A model generated the notes under the pieces. It was not told where the DNA came from. It saw only the letters and a list, made by a program, of their open reading frames with translations, and made no database searches. The position numbers and the translations under genes were made by a program. Below, piece by piece: positions 1 to 7,307 of a DNA stretch of 24,935 bases. Position 1 is the stretch's first letter; the number at the start of each line of letters is the position of its first letter. The DNA is from an uncultured Clostridium sp. (GTDB taxonomy: Bacteria > Bacillota > Clostridia > TANB77 > CAG-508): NCBI GenBank assembly GCA_900553865.1, contig USFC01000012.1:1-24935 (forward strand). The letters run 5' to 3'.

Positions 1-921
1 ATGAATAAAAAAATTTTTTTAATAGTTTTAGTGGCAATAGTAGTTATGGTTTTTATAGGATATATATTTTTTTCACTAAATTCATATAGTAAAACAGGAA
101 ATAAGGATTTAGCAGAAAAGACGCAAGACGAAATAAGAGAGCTTGAAAATAAAATAATTAGTATGATGAATAGTTTAAATAATATATCTTTTACAAATGC
201 CGTTTTAAAGCAGTCTATTGAAGAAGATAAGAAAAATAATGATGAAGATAAAAATAATGAAACTTCAGAAAATACTTCTGGTGGTTCTTCTTCAAATGAA
301 AGCGAAAAAACTTCCAATGATTCTTCAAGTAGTAATTCCAAAACAAGTACCCAAGAGCAAATTAAATATGAAATAGAAAAAAGTAATATATTGTTGACTG
401 ATTTTTCTAATGTAGATTGGAAATATATAAAAGGAGAAGTAGAGAGCATATATGTTTTGTGGTCTACTTTAATAATTGACTTACATGAATTAAATGTAAA
501 CAATGATGATATATTAAATTTTAGTAATTCTTTGGACCAAGTTACTATAAGTATAAAACAGGAAAATAAATTGTCTTCTACTAATAATTTGGCAAATTTA
601 TATTCGTATATTCCAGCTTACGTGGAGCAAATTTCAAAGGATGAAAATGAAAAAAATATATATTACACTAAAAATTGCATAATAAACACATATGCATTAA
701 TAGAGCAGGATAATTGGACTGAAATGAAAAATCAAACTGCAACAGCTATAGAATTTTTTTCAAAAATTATGAATGATATAGGAAATGGAGAAAAGCAAAA
801 TAGCAAAATGATGAAAATATATGTATTGTTAAATGAATTATATTCAAGTATGGATTTAAAAGATAAGGAACTTTATTATATAAAATATAGAAATACAATG
901 GAAGAATTAATAAATTTTTAA
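1..921 (+). CDS. Membrane-anchored extracytoplasmic protein of unknown function
   Basis: 306 residues. The ATG is at the very edge of the window, so a start further upstream cannot be excluded. However, the N-terminus reads like a natural one: a short Lys-containing head, then one hydrophobic helix at about residues 5-26. It is followed by a Lys/Glu-rich helical stretch and a Ser/Asn/Thr/Glu-rich low-complexity linker at about residues 75-120. The C-terminal 180 residues look helical and contain no motif I recognise. The layout (membrane anchor, flexible linker, helical domain) fits a lipoprotein-like or cell-surface protein exposed outside the membrane, but there is no lipobox Cys. No terminator is visible before the rnpB promoter. 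The function is unknown. Confidence 0.7.
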   Translation: MNKKIFLIVLVAIVVMVFIGYIFFSLNSYSKTGNKDLAEKTQDEIRELENKIISMMNSLNNISFTNAVLKQSIEEDKKNNDEDKNNETSENTSGGSSSNESEKTSNDSSSSNSKTSTQEQIKYEIEKSNILLTDFSNVDWKYIKGEVESIYVLWSTLIIDLHELNVNNDDILNFSNSLDQVTISIKQENKLSSTNNLANLYSYIPAYVEQISKDENEKNIYYTKNCIINTYALIEQDNWTEMKNQTATAIEFFSKIMNDIGNGEKQNSKMMKIYVLLNELYSSMDLKDKELYYIKYRNTMEELINF

Positions 922-977
922 TGGTAATAAGAATAATGTCAATTGAAAAGTAAGGCAAAAAGTAAAAAATAAATTAT

Positions 978-1006
978 TTGACATTTGTAAAAAAATGTAC
1001 TAGAAT
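978..1006 (+). promoter_or_regulatory. Promoter of rnpB
   Basis: TTGACA at 978-983 and TAGAAT at 1001-1006 are separated by exactly 17 bases. This places transcription start at about 1012-1014, at the first base-paired nucleotides of the RNase P RNA. Confidence 0.8.
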
Positions 1007-1011
1007 ATAAA

Positions 1012-1391
1012 AAGTAAGTAAGTTAAATAGTCGCGTATAGCAAGGTCGAAAGACAGCGTACGAGGAAAGTCCGGGCTCCATAGAGCAAAGATGCAAGATA
1101 ACGTCTTGTGAGGGTGACCTTAAGGAAAGTGCAACAGAAAATAACCGCTACTACTTTTAAAGTGAAGCTATGCTTTATTTTAAAAATAGTAGTAAGGGTG
1201 AAAAGGCGAGGTAAGAGCTCACCGCTTCTATGGTGACATAGAAGGTCAGTGTAAACCCCATCTGGAGCAACACCGGGACAAGAAGGCTAAGGCTGCTCGT
1301 CATCTTCTTAATCTGGTGGCTTAAGCTACATAGCGATATGTAGAATAGATAAATGACTATTCACGACAGAACCCGGCTTACAGATTTACTT
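1012..1391 (+). ncRNA. rnpB: RNase P RNA component, type A
   Basis: This is the catalytic RNA of ribonuclease P, which removes 5' leaders from pre-tRNAs. The universal core is plain. The 5' P4 strand and its flank, GAGGAAAGTCCGGGCTC, are at about 1062-1078, and the matching 3' strand ACAGAACCCGGCTTA is near 1367-1381. The internal segment AAACCCCATCTGGAGCAACACC near 1254-1275 is the form found in type A RNAs, not the Bacillus type B. AAGTAA near the 5' end pairs with TTACTT at about 1386-1391 to close P1. An AT-rich extended hairpin at about 1149-1195 corresponds to P12. A consensus promoter precedes it and an intrinsic terminator follows. The exact 5' end is uncertain by a few bases. Confidence 0.95.
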
Positions 1392-1406
1392 ATAATAATA
1401 AAAAAG

Positions 1407-1437
1407 ACACTTGAACTATAAAAGCAAGTGTTTTTTA
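1407..1437 (+). terminator. Intrinsic terminator of rnpB
   Basis: ACACTTG (1407-1413) pairs with CAAGTGT (1425-1431). A run of T follows directly from 1431. An A-run upstream could give it activity in both directions, which would suit the convergent gene on the other side. Confidence 0.85.
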
Positions 1438-1457
1438 TTTTGGTAAAAAGTTAATAA

Positions 1458-1574
1458 TGTATCTTTTACTTCGTTGAAGGATATATTACAGCTACACATA
1501 ATACTATGTCAGATATGTTCCATATGAGAGCATTTGAACTAAACGTTCCATACTTATTCAATAAAAATTTGTAA
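1458..1574 (+). pseudogene. Short coding-like remnant, origin unknown
   Basis: An open frame of 38 codons with coding-like amino-acid composition (it includes the run EGYITATHNTMSDMFHMRAF) lies between rnpB and the convergent pseudouridine synthase. It overlaps the last codons of that gene on the opposite strand. It has no ribosome binding site or early start codon, so it looks like the tail of a lost gene, or it may be chance. I do not recognise the family. The rest of 1440-1553 shows nothing else. Confidence 0.25.
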
Positions 1575-2445
1575 ATCTTGTGGAATTTTAGCACTATAAT
1601 TTACTTTTTCCTTTGTAATAGGGTGAATAAAAGAAACCTTATAACTATGTAAAGCTTGCCTTTGTATAAAGCTAGTATTTCCACCATATAAATCATCACC
1701 TAAAAGAGGATGACCAATATGAGCCATATGAACTCTTATTTGATGAGTTCTACCAGTTTCCAAAAAGCATTTAACCACTGAAATTGTAGTACCACCAAAC
1801 AAAATTTCTTTTAATACTTCATAGTGAGTAATAGCTATTTGGCCACCTTTCAAAACGCACCTTTCAATAATGCTTCCTTCTTTTCTAGCAATTGGAGCAT
1901 TTATAGTTCCGCTTCTTGCAAGAAAAATGACCTTCTACAATTGCAATATATTCTTTTTTAAAGTTGCCATCTTTCATTTGTTTAACTAAACATTCTTGCA
2001 CATATTCATTTTTAGCAAAAATAACTAAACCAGACGTATCTTTATCAATCCTATTAACAGGCCTAATTTTCTTTTTCAAACCAATTTCATCATAATAAAA
2101 ACGAATACCATTAGAAAGACTATCTTTATAATGAAGAATAGAAGGGTGAACAGGAATACCAGAAGGTTTATTTACAATTATATAAGAATCATCTTCATAT
2201 ACAATATCTAAGGACATCTTTGTAGGCACAATATTAGAATTATCTTCTGAATACGAAAAAGAAACTGAAACTTTATTATTTTCAGCTAATTTATGAGATA
2301 CACTTACAGGGGCACTATTTAAAAATATAGTATTTTCTCTTTTTAAGGTTATAAGAAGTCTATGAGAAATGTTAAATTTATTAAGTAAAATATCTTTTAC
2401 ATCTTTATCTATATCATTTAAAGTTACTGTATATTCTAAATTCAT
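1554..2445 (-). CDS. RluA/RluD-family 23S rRNA pseudouridine synthase, expressed through a +1 frameshift
   Basis: This enzyme isomerises uridine to pseudouridine in large-subunit rRNA. An S4-like RNA-binding region lies at about residues 14-60. The catalytic core shows RIDKDTSGL (Asp134; the usual motif is RLD). After the shift, the C-terminal signature GRTHQIRVHMAHIGHPLLGD follows. Frame 0 from ATG 2445 stops after 186 codons. The conserved core resumes in the +1 frame. Frame-0 codon 179 is CGG (1911-1909), followed by AAC. Skipping its C gives KK-GTINAPIARKEG, with no residues missing, and a product of about 296 residues, normal for the family. The start is supported by GAGGT upstream. An alternative reading is a sequence error or a T5-run indel at 1923-1927. 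I favour CGG because two other genes break at the same motif. Confidence 0.85.
1907..1911 (-). other. Putative +1 recoding site CGG-AA in the rluD-like gene
   Basis: Frame-0 codons read AAG CGG AAC, and a stop follows seven codons after the CGG. Dropping the C gives AAG GGA ACT and joins the two halves of the enzyme at the conserved GTINAPIAR motif. The same CGGAA string is found at the breaks in fabD and accD. Confidence 0.7.
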
Positions 2446-2480
2446 GTTTTTACCTCAACTAATCTATTATATCCACAAAA

Positions 2481-2526
2481 TTACCCCAATTACCCCCAAA
2501 GTACCTGCGCCTTTTGGGAACTTTGG
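2481..2526. repeat. GC-richer palindromic element (REP/MITE-like)
   Basis: In otherwise AT-rich DNA, this stretch has two ACCCC-containing runs and then a hairpin: CCAAAGT at 2496-2502 pairs with ACTTTGG at 2520-2526 across a 17-base loop. No T-run follows in either direction, so it is not a standard terminator. The base composition and palindrome resemble small mobile-type intergenic repeats. Copies elsewhere in the genome cannot be seen from here. Confidence 0.4.
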
Positions 2527-2535
2527 AGATAAAAT

Positions 2536-2997
2536 TTAGTAAATTACTTTTCCGTCTTTTTCGTATTTTTCAAAAGTAGATATGCATTCATCTCTATCAA
2601 TTTGTTTTAAAGCTATTAAATCCTTTTTGTTTCCTTTAAGGTATTCGTATATTAAATCATCACGAAAACCAATTTTAGCAGCATCCTCGCGTGTACATGC
2701 ATAATATATTTCTTTAATATTTGACCATATTATAGCAGACAAACACATAGGGCATGGTTCACAAGAAGTATATAATATATATCCTGATAAATCGTAAGTG
2801 TTTAACTTACTACAAGCATTACGAATAGCCATTACCTCTGCGTGAGCAGTTGGGTCATTATTTTTTAAAACTTGGTTATGACCTGTTGCAATAATATTTC
2901 CTGCTATATCTGTAATTACAGCGCCAAATGGACCGCCGTCGTTTTGCAAACTTCCATTTTCGGCTTCATTTTTAGCAATTTCCATATATGTATTCAT
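2536..2997 (-). CDS. guaD: Guanine deaminase-type cytidine/deoxycytidylate deaminase family protein
   Basis: It probably converts guanine to xanthine plus ammonia in purine salvage, as a cytosolic zinc enzyme. The 153 residues match the small CDA-fold guanine deaminases of the Bacillus GuaD type in length. The start of the fold shows GGPFGAV (about 21-27). The catalytic zinc site is HAE (His52, Glu54) with PCPMC (Cys82, Cys85). The family feature DPTAHAEV-x2-IR-x-AC and the segment DAAKIGFRDDLIYEYL favour GuaD over the tRNA deaminase TadA. AGGATG lies upstream of the ATG. The RluD-like gene lies downstream on the same strand, about 90 bases away across the palindromic element. The substrate is inferred from family likeness only. 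Confidence 0.8.
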   Translation of the reverse strand: MNTYMEIAKNEAENGSLQNDGGPFGAVITDIAGNIIATGHNQVLKNNDPTAHAEVMAIRNACSKLNTYDLSGYILYTSCEPCPMCLSAIIWSNIKEIYYACTREDAAKIGFRDDLIYEYLKGNKKDLIALKQIDRDECISTFEKYEKDGKVIY

Positions 2998-3028
2998 AAT
3001 AAAACATCCTTTCTAAATAAAATTATCC

Positions 3029-3051
3029 GTGCCTATAATACACTAAGGCAC
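3029..3051 (-). promoter_or_regulatory. Inverted repeat at the likely guaD promoter
   Basis: GTGCCT (3029-3034) and AGGCAC (3046-3051) form a perfect 6-bp inverted repeat with an 11-base spacer. On the minus strand the spacer contains TATTAT, a candidate -10 box. No good -35 is visible. It could be an operator, but the arms are short. Confidence 0.3.
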
Positions 3052-3094
3052 ATACCTACCACATTTTAACACAAATTTTTTTGAATTTCTACTA

Positions 3095-3123
3095 TTGTAA
3101 CTAACAAAAATCTATATTATAAT
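3095..3123 (+). promoter_or_regulatory. Promoter of the L,D-transpeptidase gene
   Basis: TTGTAA (3095-3100) and TATAAT (3118-3123) are spaced by 17 bases. A strong AGGAGGGG ribosome binding site and an ATG at 3165 follow. The expression signals are intact although the coding start is damaged. Confidence 0.65.
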
Positions 3124-3164
3124 AATTATGTAAGTCAAATTTTAGGAGGGGTAGGAAATTAAAA

Positions 3165-4120
3165 ATGAAAAATAAGAAAATTCAAAAATAGAAGAAGCGG
3201 TAGAAGCGGAAATTAATGCAAATGAAGAAGTAGAAGAATATACAAATATAAATGAGCTAGAGCAAGAAGAAATTGTAGAAGAGAATACCAAAGATACTGT
3301 AGGAAATGAGAAGAATACAAATACAAAAAGCAATGCCAAAAGCTCAAATCCTTATTATATAAAGGTAAATTATGGAGCACAGGTTGTAACAATATATAAG
3401 CAAGACGAAAACGGAGAATATACAATTCCATATAAAGCAATGGTATGTTCTACTGGAGTAGCTACACCAACTTCAGGAGTATATTCAATACCAGCAAGAT
3501 GGGAATGGCTTGGACTTCAAGGTGATGTATATGGACATTACAGTACACAAATAAAAGGAAACATATTATTCCATTCAGTTCCATATCTTAGAAGAGGTGA
3601 TAAATCTAGCTTAGAATATTGGGAGTATGATAAATTAGGAACATATGCTTCAGCAGGTTGTATACGTTTAACAGTAAGTGATGCAAAATGGATTTTTTAT
3701 AATTGTGGAAGAGGAACAAAGGTAGAATTTTATAGTAGTTCAAATCCCGGCCCATTAGGAAAGCCAACAGCTAAAAAGATATCTTCATATCCAGAGTACC
3801 TAAGAAATTGGGATCCTACTGACCCAGATGCTTCAAATCCATGGCATAGCTATAAAAGCGAGAATAAGAAGAATGAAATAACAAATACTGAGGTTGTAAA
3901 TAATGTAGTAAATACAAATACAGAAGTCATAAACAATACAGTAGCTGGAAAAGATACTAATGTAGTAGCAAATGAAGTTTATACAAATGCAATTGTAGAA
4001 AATACGGTTACTAACACCACTACCAACACAACTACAACAAATACAGTTTCTAATACTACAAATACAAGTACAAACACTACTATAGTAAATGAAGTCATAA
4101 AGCCAAAAGAAAAATTATGA
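3165..4120 (+). pseudogene. L,D-transpeptidase (YkuD domain) with lost signal-peptide region
   Basis: YkuD enzymes form 3-3 cross-links in peptidoglycan outside the membrane, using a catalytic Cys. The frame ending at 4120 is open from 3176 and encodes an acidic linker, then the YkuD domain. HSVPY and SAGCIRLTVSDA (the catalytic Cys motif) are intact. A Thr/Asn/Val-rich wall-spanning-type tail follows. The first ATG in this frame is at 3440, inside the domain, so it cannot be the true start. The ribosome binding site and ATG at 3165 encode only MKNKKIQK before a TAG at 3189, in another frame. No hydrophobic segment exists in either frame. The simplest reading is a deletion that removed the signal peptide and changed frame. 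No CGG explains this break. Confidence 0.75.
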
Positions 4121-4218
4121 TATATAAATAAACCAAAAAGAGGTATGAAAATTTTTAATAATATTAATCATGCTTCTTTTGTTTTTATCACAAATTATCG
4201 AAAAACAATAAAAAAATA

Positions 4219-4247
4219 TTGACAAACAAAAATATATGATATATACT
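4219..4247 (+). promoter_or_regulatory. Promoter of the DUF2975/YozG pair
   Basis: TTGACA (4219-4224) and TATACT (4242-4247) have a 17-base spacer. AAAGGAGG and the ATG at 4275 follow about 15 bases later. Confidence 0.8.
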
Positions 4248-4274
4248 TATGCAAAATAAAGGAGGAATTTAATA

Positions 4275-4769
4275 ATGAAAATTTTAGGAGAAAAAAGTTT
4301 GGCATCAAAAGTTATAATAGGCCTTAACATACTTTTTACCGCCATTAGCATAATTGATGCGGTAGTATTAAGTATAATAGCAAAAATAGTAACTCATATT
4401 GTTATGGGAGAAGAGATACAAAACAATATATCTGATTTAGTGTTCTTTATTATGCTTATAAGTACAGGAATAATAGCCTTATTTATTATCTATCAATTTA
4501 TAAAAATCTTTAAAAACTTAAAAAAAGAGGTTTTATTTAGCAAAAACAATGCGAAAAGCTTGAATATAGTTAGTTATAGCTGTTTTATCATAAGCGCTTT
4601 ATACTTAGGCATGTCAATATATACTTTTTCAATAATTAAAAACTATATATTTGCCTTTTCAATAATGTTAGCAATTATATTTGCAGTTTCTGGTGTAGGC
4701 ATAAAAATACTTAATGAAATATATAAAAAAGCTATTGAATATAAAGAAGAAAATGATTTTACAATATAG
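4275..4769 (+). CDS. DUF2975-family four-helix membrane protein
   Basis: 164 residues with four predicted membrane helices at about 13-40, 54-78, 98-120 and 124-146. Between helices 2 and 3 lies the family-typical amphipathic segment with VLFSKNNAKSLN. The short charged C-terminal tail faces the cytoplasm. DUF2975 proteins are regularly encoded just before a YozG-type Cro/C1 regulator, as here (16 bases between genes). The pair is usually thought of as membrane protein plus cognate regulator, but the signal sensed is not known. A consensus promoter and GGAGG site support this start. It probably leads an operon that continues with the regulator and perhaps the BNR-repeat gene. Confidence 0.75.
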   Translation: MKILGEKSLASKVIIGLNILFTAISIIDAVVLSIIAKIVTHIVMGEEIQNNISDLVFFIMLISTGIIALFIIYQFIKIFKNLKKEVLFSKNNAKSLNIVSYSCFIISALYLGMSIYTFSIIKNYIFAFSIMLAIIFAVSGVGIKILNEIYKKAIEYKEENDFTI

Positions 4770-4784
4770 ATGGGAGGAAGAAAA

Positions 4785-4988
4785 ATGCCAATTGTTGTCA
4801 ATGTAGATGTAATGTTAGCCAAAAGAAAAATGACATCTGGTGAGCTTGCTGAAAAAGTTGGAATAACTCCTGCAAATCTTTCAATATTAAAAACTAATAA
4901 GGCAAAAGCAATAAGGTTTTCAACCTTAGAGAAGATATGTGAAGTATTAGATTGTAAGCCGGGAGATATATTAGATTATGAAAAATAA
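4785..4988 (+). CDS. YozG-type Cro/C1 (XRE) helix-turn-helix regulator
   Basis: A 67-residue protein that is almost entirely one HTH domain. The segment ELAEKVGITPANLSILKTNK (about residues 22-41) is the helix-turn-helix, followed by STLEKICEVLDCKPGDIL, the canonical end of these small XRE proteins. I chose the ATG at 4785, not the in-frame ATG at 4770, because GGGAGG lies just before 4785 and the family starts MPIVVNVDVMLAKR. It probably binds near the promoter at 4219 and controls its own operon with the DUF2975 partner; that is inference. Confidence 0.85.
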   Translation: MPIVVNVDVMLAKRKMTSGELAEKVGITPANLSILKTNKAKAIRFSTLEKICEVLDCKPGDILDYEK

Positions 4989-5000
4989 AAAGAGGTAAAA

Positions 5001-6641
5001 ATGAAAGAAGTATTAAAAAAGTTTGTAAAAGGTTGTAAAAATAGCATATTATTTTATACATTTGCTTACGCAATACTATTTATAGTATCAAAACTTATAT
5101 TAAATGCAATAGGGATGGAATATAGAAGTTATGTTAATTATTCTTCAATAATTTTGATACTTATAGGAGTTATAACAGGTGTAACTCAAATTCTTAACAA
5201 TATTAAGATGGGAGTAATAAAAATATGTCTTATTATTTGTAATATATCTATAATGGGATTCGTAATTATATGCTCTCCTATAATACTATTATTTGTTGCA
5301 TTTCTTCCACCAGAACATGTAGTAATAAAAAATAATAAAACGTACGTAGCATATGTCTATTCATGGCTTGATACAAGAGTAGAATACTATGACTATGTTA
5401 ATTTTTTCTTGATGGGAAATACAAAAAGAATGGAAGATTTTTATAATAATGTTGGCAGAGATGTATTAGCAAAAGATGCTGAAGGATTATTTACACCTAG
5501 TTATACAACTTACTATGATAAATATGGTAAATATCAATATAATATAAGTAATAAAGAAAATAATATAAAAGAGATAAAAAATAGTAACGAAACAATATAT
5601 TCTTCTGAACAATTAAAAAAATATGAAAAAGATTTTAATACACTTGCAATAAATGGTTTTATAATATCAACTAATGCATATACAAAACCAAGCGAAATTG
5701 ACTTAGGACAAGTATTTTACAATGGTGCAGGCTTTAATAATGAAATATCAAAAGAAGAAGTAGAAGAATATAAAAAATTAAGAAAATATCACGAAACAGA
5801 TATAGTTAAAATTACAACAAAGCAGGCAGAAAAATTATATTATGATAATACAGGAGAAAAATTAGAAGATTTAAAAGGAAGATTAAAAAATTGGATATAT
5901 ATAGAAAAATATGATGCATATTATAATGAGGTTTCGGATACAAATTTTGAAAAGGTAAACTGCATAAAAGGTATAATGGATGAACAAAATAAGATAATGA
6001 AAATACAATTAAGTAATGATAGAACAATTTCAGTAAAGATAGATTATGATAAAGGAACACATTATATTGTTTCAAATAATAGCATAAAATCTATTGACAA
6101 TGAAGCTAATAATAACTATCAAGAATATATGGAAGAGCAAGATAAAATTATAATACCTAATAGTAGTGATGATATATTATATAAAAAAGAAATAAATGAA
6201 AATACTATTATTAGGGTTAGAAATTTAGGTGCAATACTAGCACAAAGGTCAGTAATAAATATAGAAAAATCAACAGATGGAGGGAAAACATATATAGGAC
6301 AAACTAAAGAAGGTATTACAATACATAATGGAGCGAAATTTACGTTTATAGATGAAAATGTTGGTTTTATTAATGACCCAGGGCTTGCAGGAACAGATGG
6401 AGAAAATAAAGGATTTTTAGTTACTACTGACGGAGGTAAAACATTTAAAGATACTAATATTGTACATCCATATAGTATAGAAGAAATAAATTTACTTGTA
6501 AAAGGCGTTCCATATATTGAGGATGGAAAGTTAAAAGTAGTAATATATACTTTAAATCATAGCAAAAGCCCTGAAAGAACGTATTATGAATTTGTTTCAA
6601 AAGATAATGGCATTACATGGTTTATGGATAAAATGCAATAG
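5001..6641 (+). CDS. Membrane protein with C-terminal BNR/Asp-box repeats
   Basis: 546 residues. Three hydrophobic helices at about 12-34, 41-62 and 68-98 anchor a large extracytoplasmic part. The middle is rich in Tyr, Asn and Lys, with no motif I recognise. The C-terminus carries Asp-box-like repeats: STDGGKTY (about 423), TTDGGKTF (about 475) and SKDNGITWF (about 534). These mark beta-propeller or sialidase-like folds, but three copies in about 120 residues is less than a full propeller, and no sialidase active-site pattern is apparent. It starts 12 bases after the regulator, with AAAGAGG before the ATG, so cotranscription with the DUF2975/YozG pair is likely. The role is unknown. Confidence 0.7.
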   Translation: MKEVLKKFVKGCKNSILFYTFAYAILFIVSKLILNAIGMEYRSYVNYSSIILILIGVITGVTQILNNIKMGVIKICLIICNISIMGFVIICSPIILLFVAFLPPEHVVIKNNKTYVAYVYSWLDTRVEYYDYVNFFLMGNTKRMEDFYNNVGRDVLAKDAEGLFTPSYTTYYDKYGKYQYNISNKENNIKEIKNSNETIYSSEQLKKYEKDFNTLAINGFIISTNAYTKPSEIDLGQVFYNGAGFNNEISKEEVEEYKKLRKYHETDIVKITTKQAEKLYYDNTGEKLEDLKGRLKNWIYIEKYDAYYNEVSDTNFEKVNCIKGIMDEQNKIMKIQLSNDRTISVKIDYDKGTHYIVSNNSIKSIDNEANNNYQEYMEEQDKIIIPNSSDDILYKKEINENTIIRVRNLGAILAQRSVINIEKSTDGGKTYIGQTKEGITIHNGAKFTFIDENVGFINDPGLAGTDGENKGFLVTTDGGKTFKDTNIVHPYSIEEINLLVKGVPYIEDGKLKVVIYTLNHSKSPERTYYEFVSKDNGITWFMDKMQ

Positions 6642-6701
6642 AAATAAAGAATACATATTAAAGAAATTATACTATAAAATATTGCAAAATAAAGTGGAAA
6701 G

Positions 6702-6812
6702 ATGTAAAATGCAATTAGGAATATATTAAAAAATGGAATAACAGATGAGCAAAAGTAACAAGAAATTACTGAATATAAATAAAAAATGTATGACAAAGAA
6801 ATGTACAAATGA
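6702..6812 (+). pseudogene. Decayed small ORF with three in-frame TAA
   Basis: The frame beginning at ATG 6702 reads M-stop-NAIRNILKNGITDEQK-stop-QEITEYK-stop-KMYDKEMYK-stop. The peptide segments look strongly protein-like (amphipathic, Lys/Glu-rich) and sit directly before the next gene. Each TAA is one substitution away from AAA, CAA or GAA. The likely explanation is decay of a small gene. I see no ribosome binding site of normal strength apart from GGAAAG just before the ATG. Confidence 0.35.
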
Positions 6813-6827
6813 TTTGGAGGAATATAG

Positions 6828-7301
6828 ATGCTAATGAATAACATGATGGCATACGCAGAAGTAGATGCACTTTTAGATTTATTAGAAGATGAATATAAAG
6901 AAAGAATACCAGAAAAGGTCAGAAACTTTTTTAAAGAAGAAAAAATGAAAGATTATGAATTTAATATAGATATCAATAAGCCATTGACAGAGCAAAGAGT
7001 ACGAAGGGAAACAATGGCTTTATTGGCGATTTTAAATATAAATTATTGGTGTGATTCCGAAGAAGAAAGAATACAATGGATAAATGAGTTAGATAAAAAT
7101 GAGAAAGAAATTGAAGAATTAATGGGAAAATATAATTCTGCCAATTTATTTGAAAATAGAACAAGAGTGGTAAATGAACCTATTATAAACGATGAAAAAG
7201 ATGAAAGTGAAAATATGCAACTTGTAGAATATAAAGAAAAAAATATAATTCAGAAAATAGTAGATAAAATATTTAAAATCTTTAAGAGAAAAGGGAGGTA
7301 A
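6828..7301 (+). CDS. Small acidic protein of unknown function, partner of the HopA1-like gene
   Basis: 157 residues. TTGGAGG precedes ATG 6828; a second ATG at 6834 is also possible. The N-terminal 100 residues are acidic and helical (LLDLLEDEYKERIPEKVRNF, then NIDINKPLTEQ and LLAILNINYWC). A linker leads to a basic amphipathic C-terminal helix, IIQKIVDKIFKIFKRKGR, which could contact membrane or a partner. No family that I can name with certainty. It ends 6 bases before the HopA1-like gene, so the two are almost surely cotranscribed and may work together, for instance as a chaperone-like or immunity-like partner; that is speculation. Confidence 0.65.
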   Translation: MLMNNMMAYAEVDALLDLLEDEYKERIPEKVRNFFKEEKMKDYEFNIDINKPLTEQRVRRETMALLAILNINYWCDSEEERIQWINELDKNEKEIEELMGKYNSANLFENRTRVVNEPIINDEKDESENMQLVEYKEKNIIQKIVDKIFKIFKRKGR

Positions 7302-7307
7302 TAACTA

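Noticed and set aside
1923..1927. T5 run (minus strand) in the rluD-like gene as the frameshift point
   Set aside because: An indel here also restores frame, but the CGG 12 bases downstream gives an equally good join and is shared with fabD and accD. I kept it only as an alternative.
2465..2474. DnaA-box-like TATATCCACA
   Set aside because: A single imperfect match with no cluster, no dnaA or dnaN nearby, and no origin-like layout.
3440..4120. L,D-transpeptidase starting at ATG 3440
   Set aside because: This start lies inside the YkuD domain without a ribosome binding site. The frame is coding far upstream of it.
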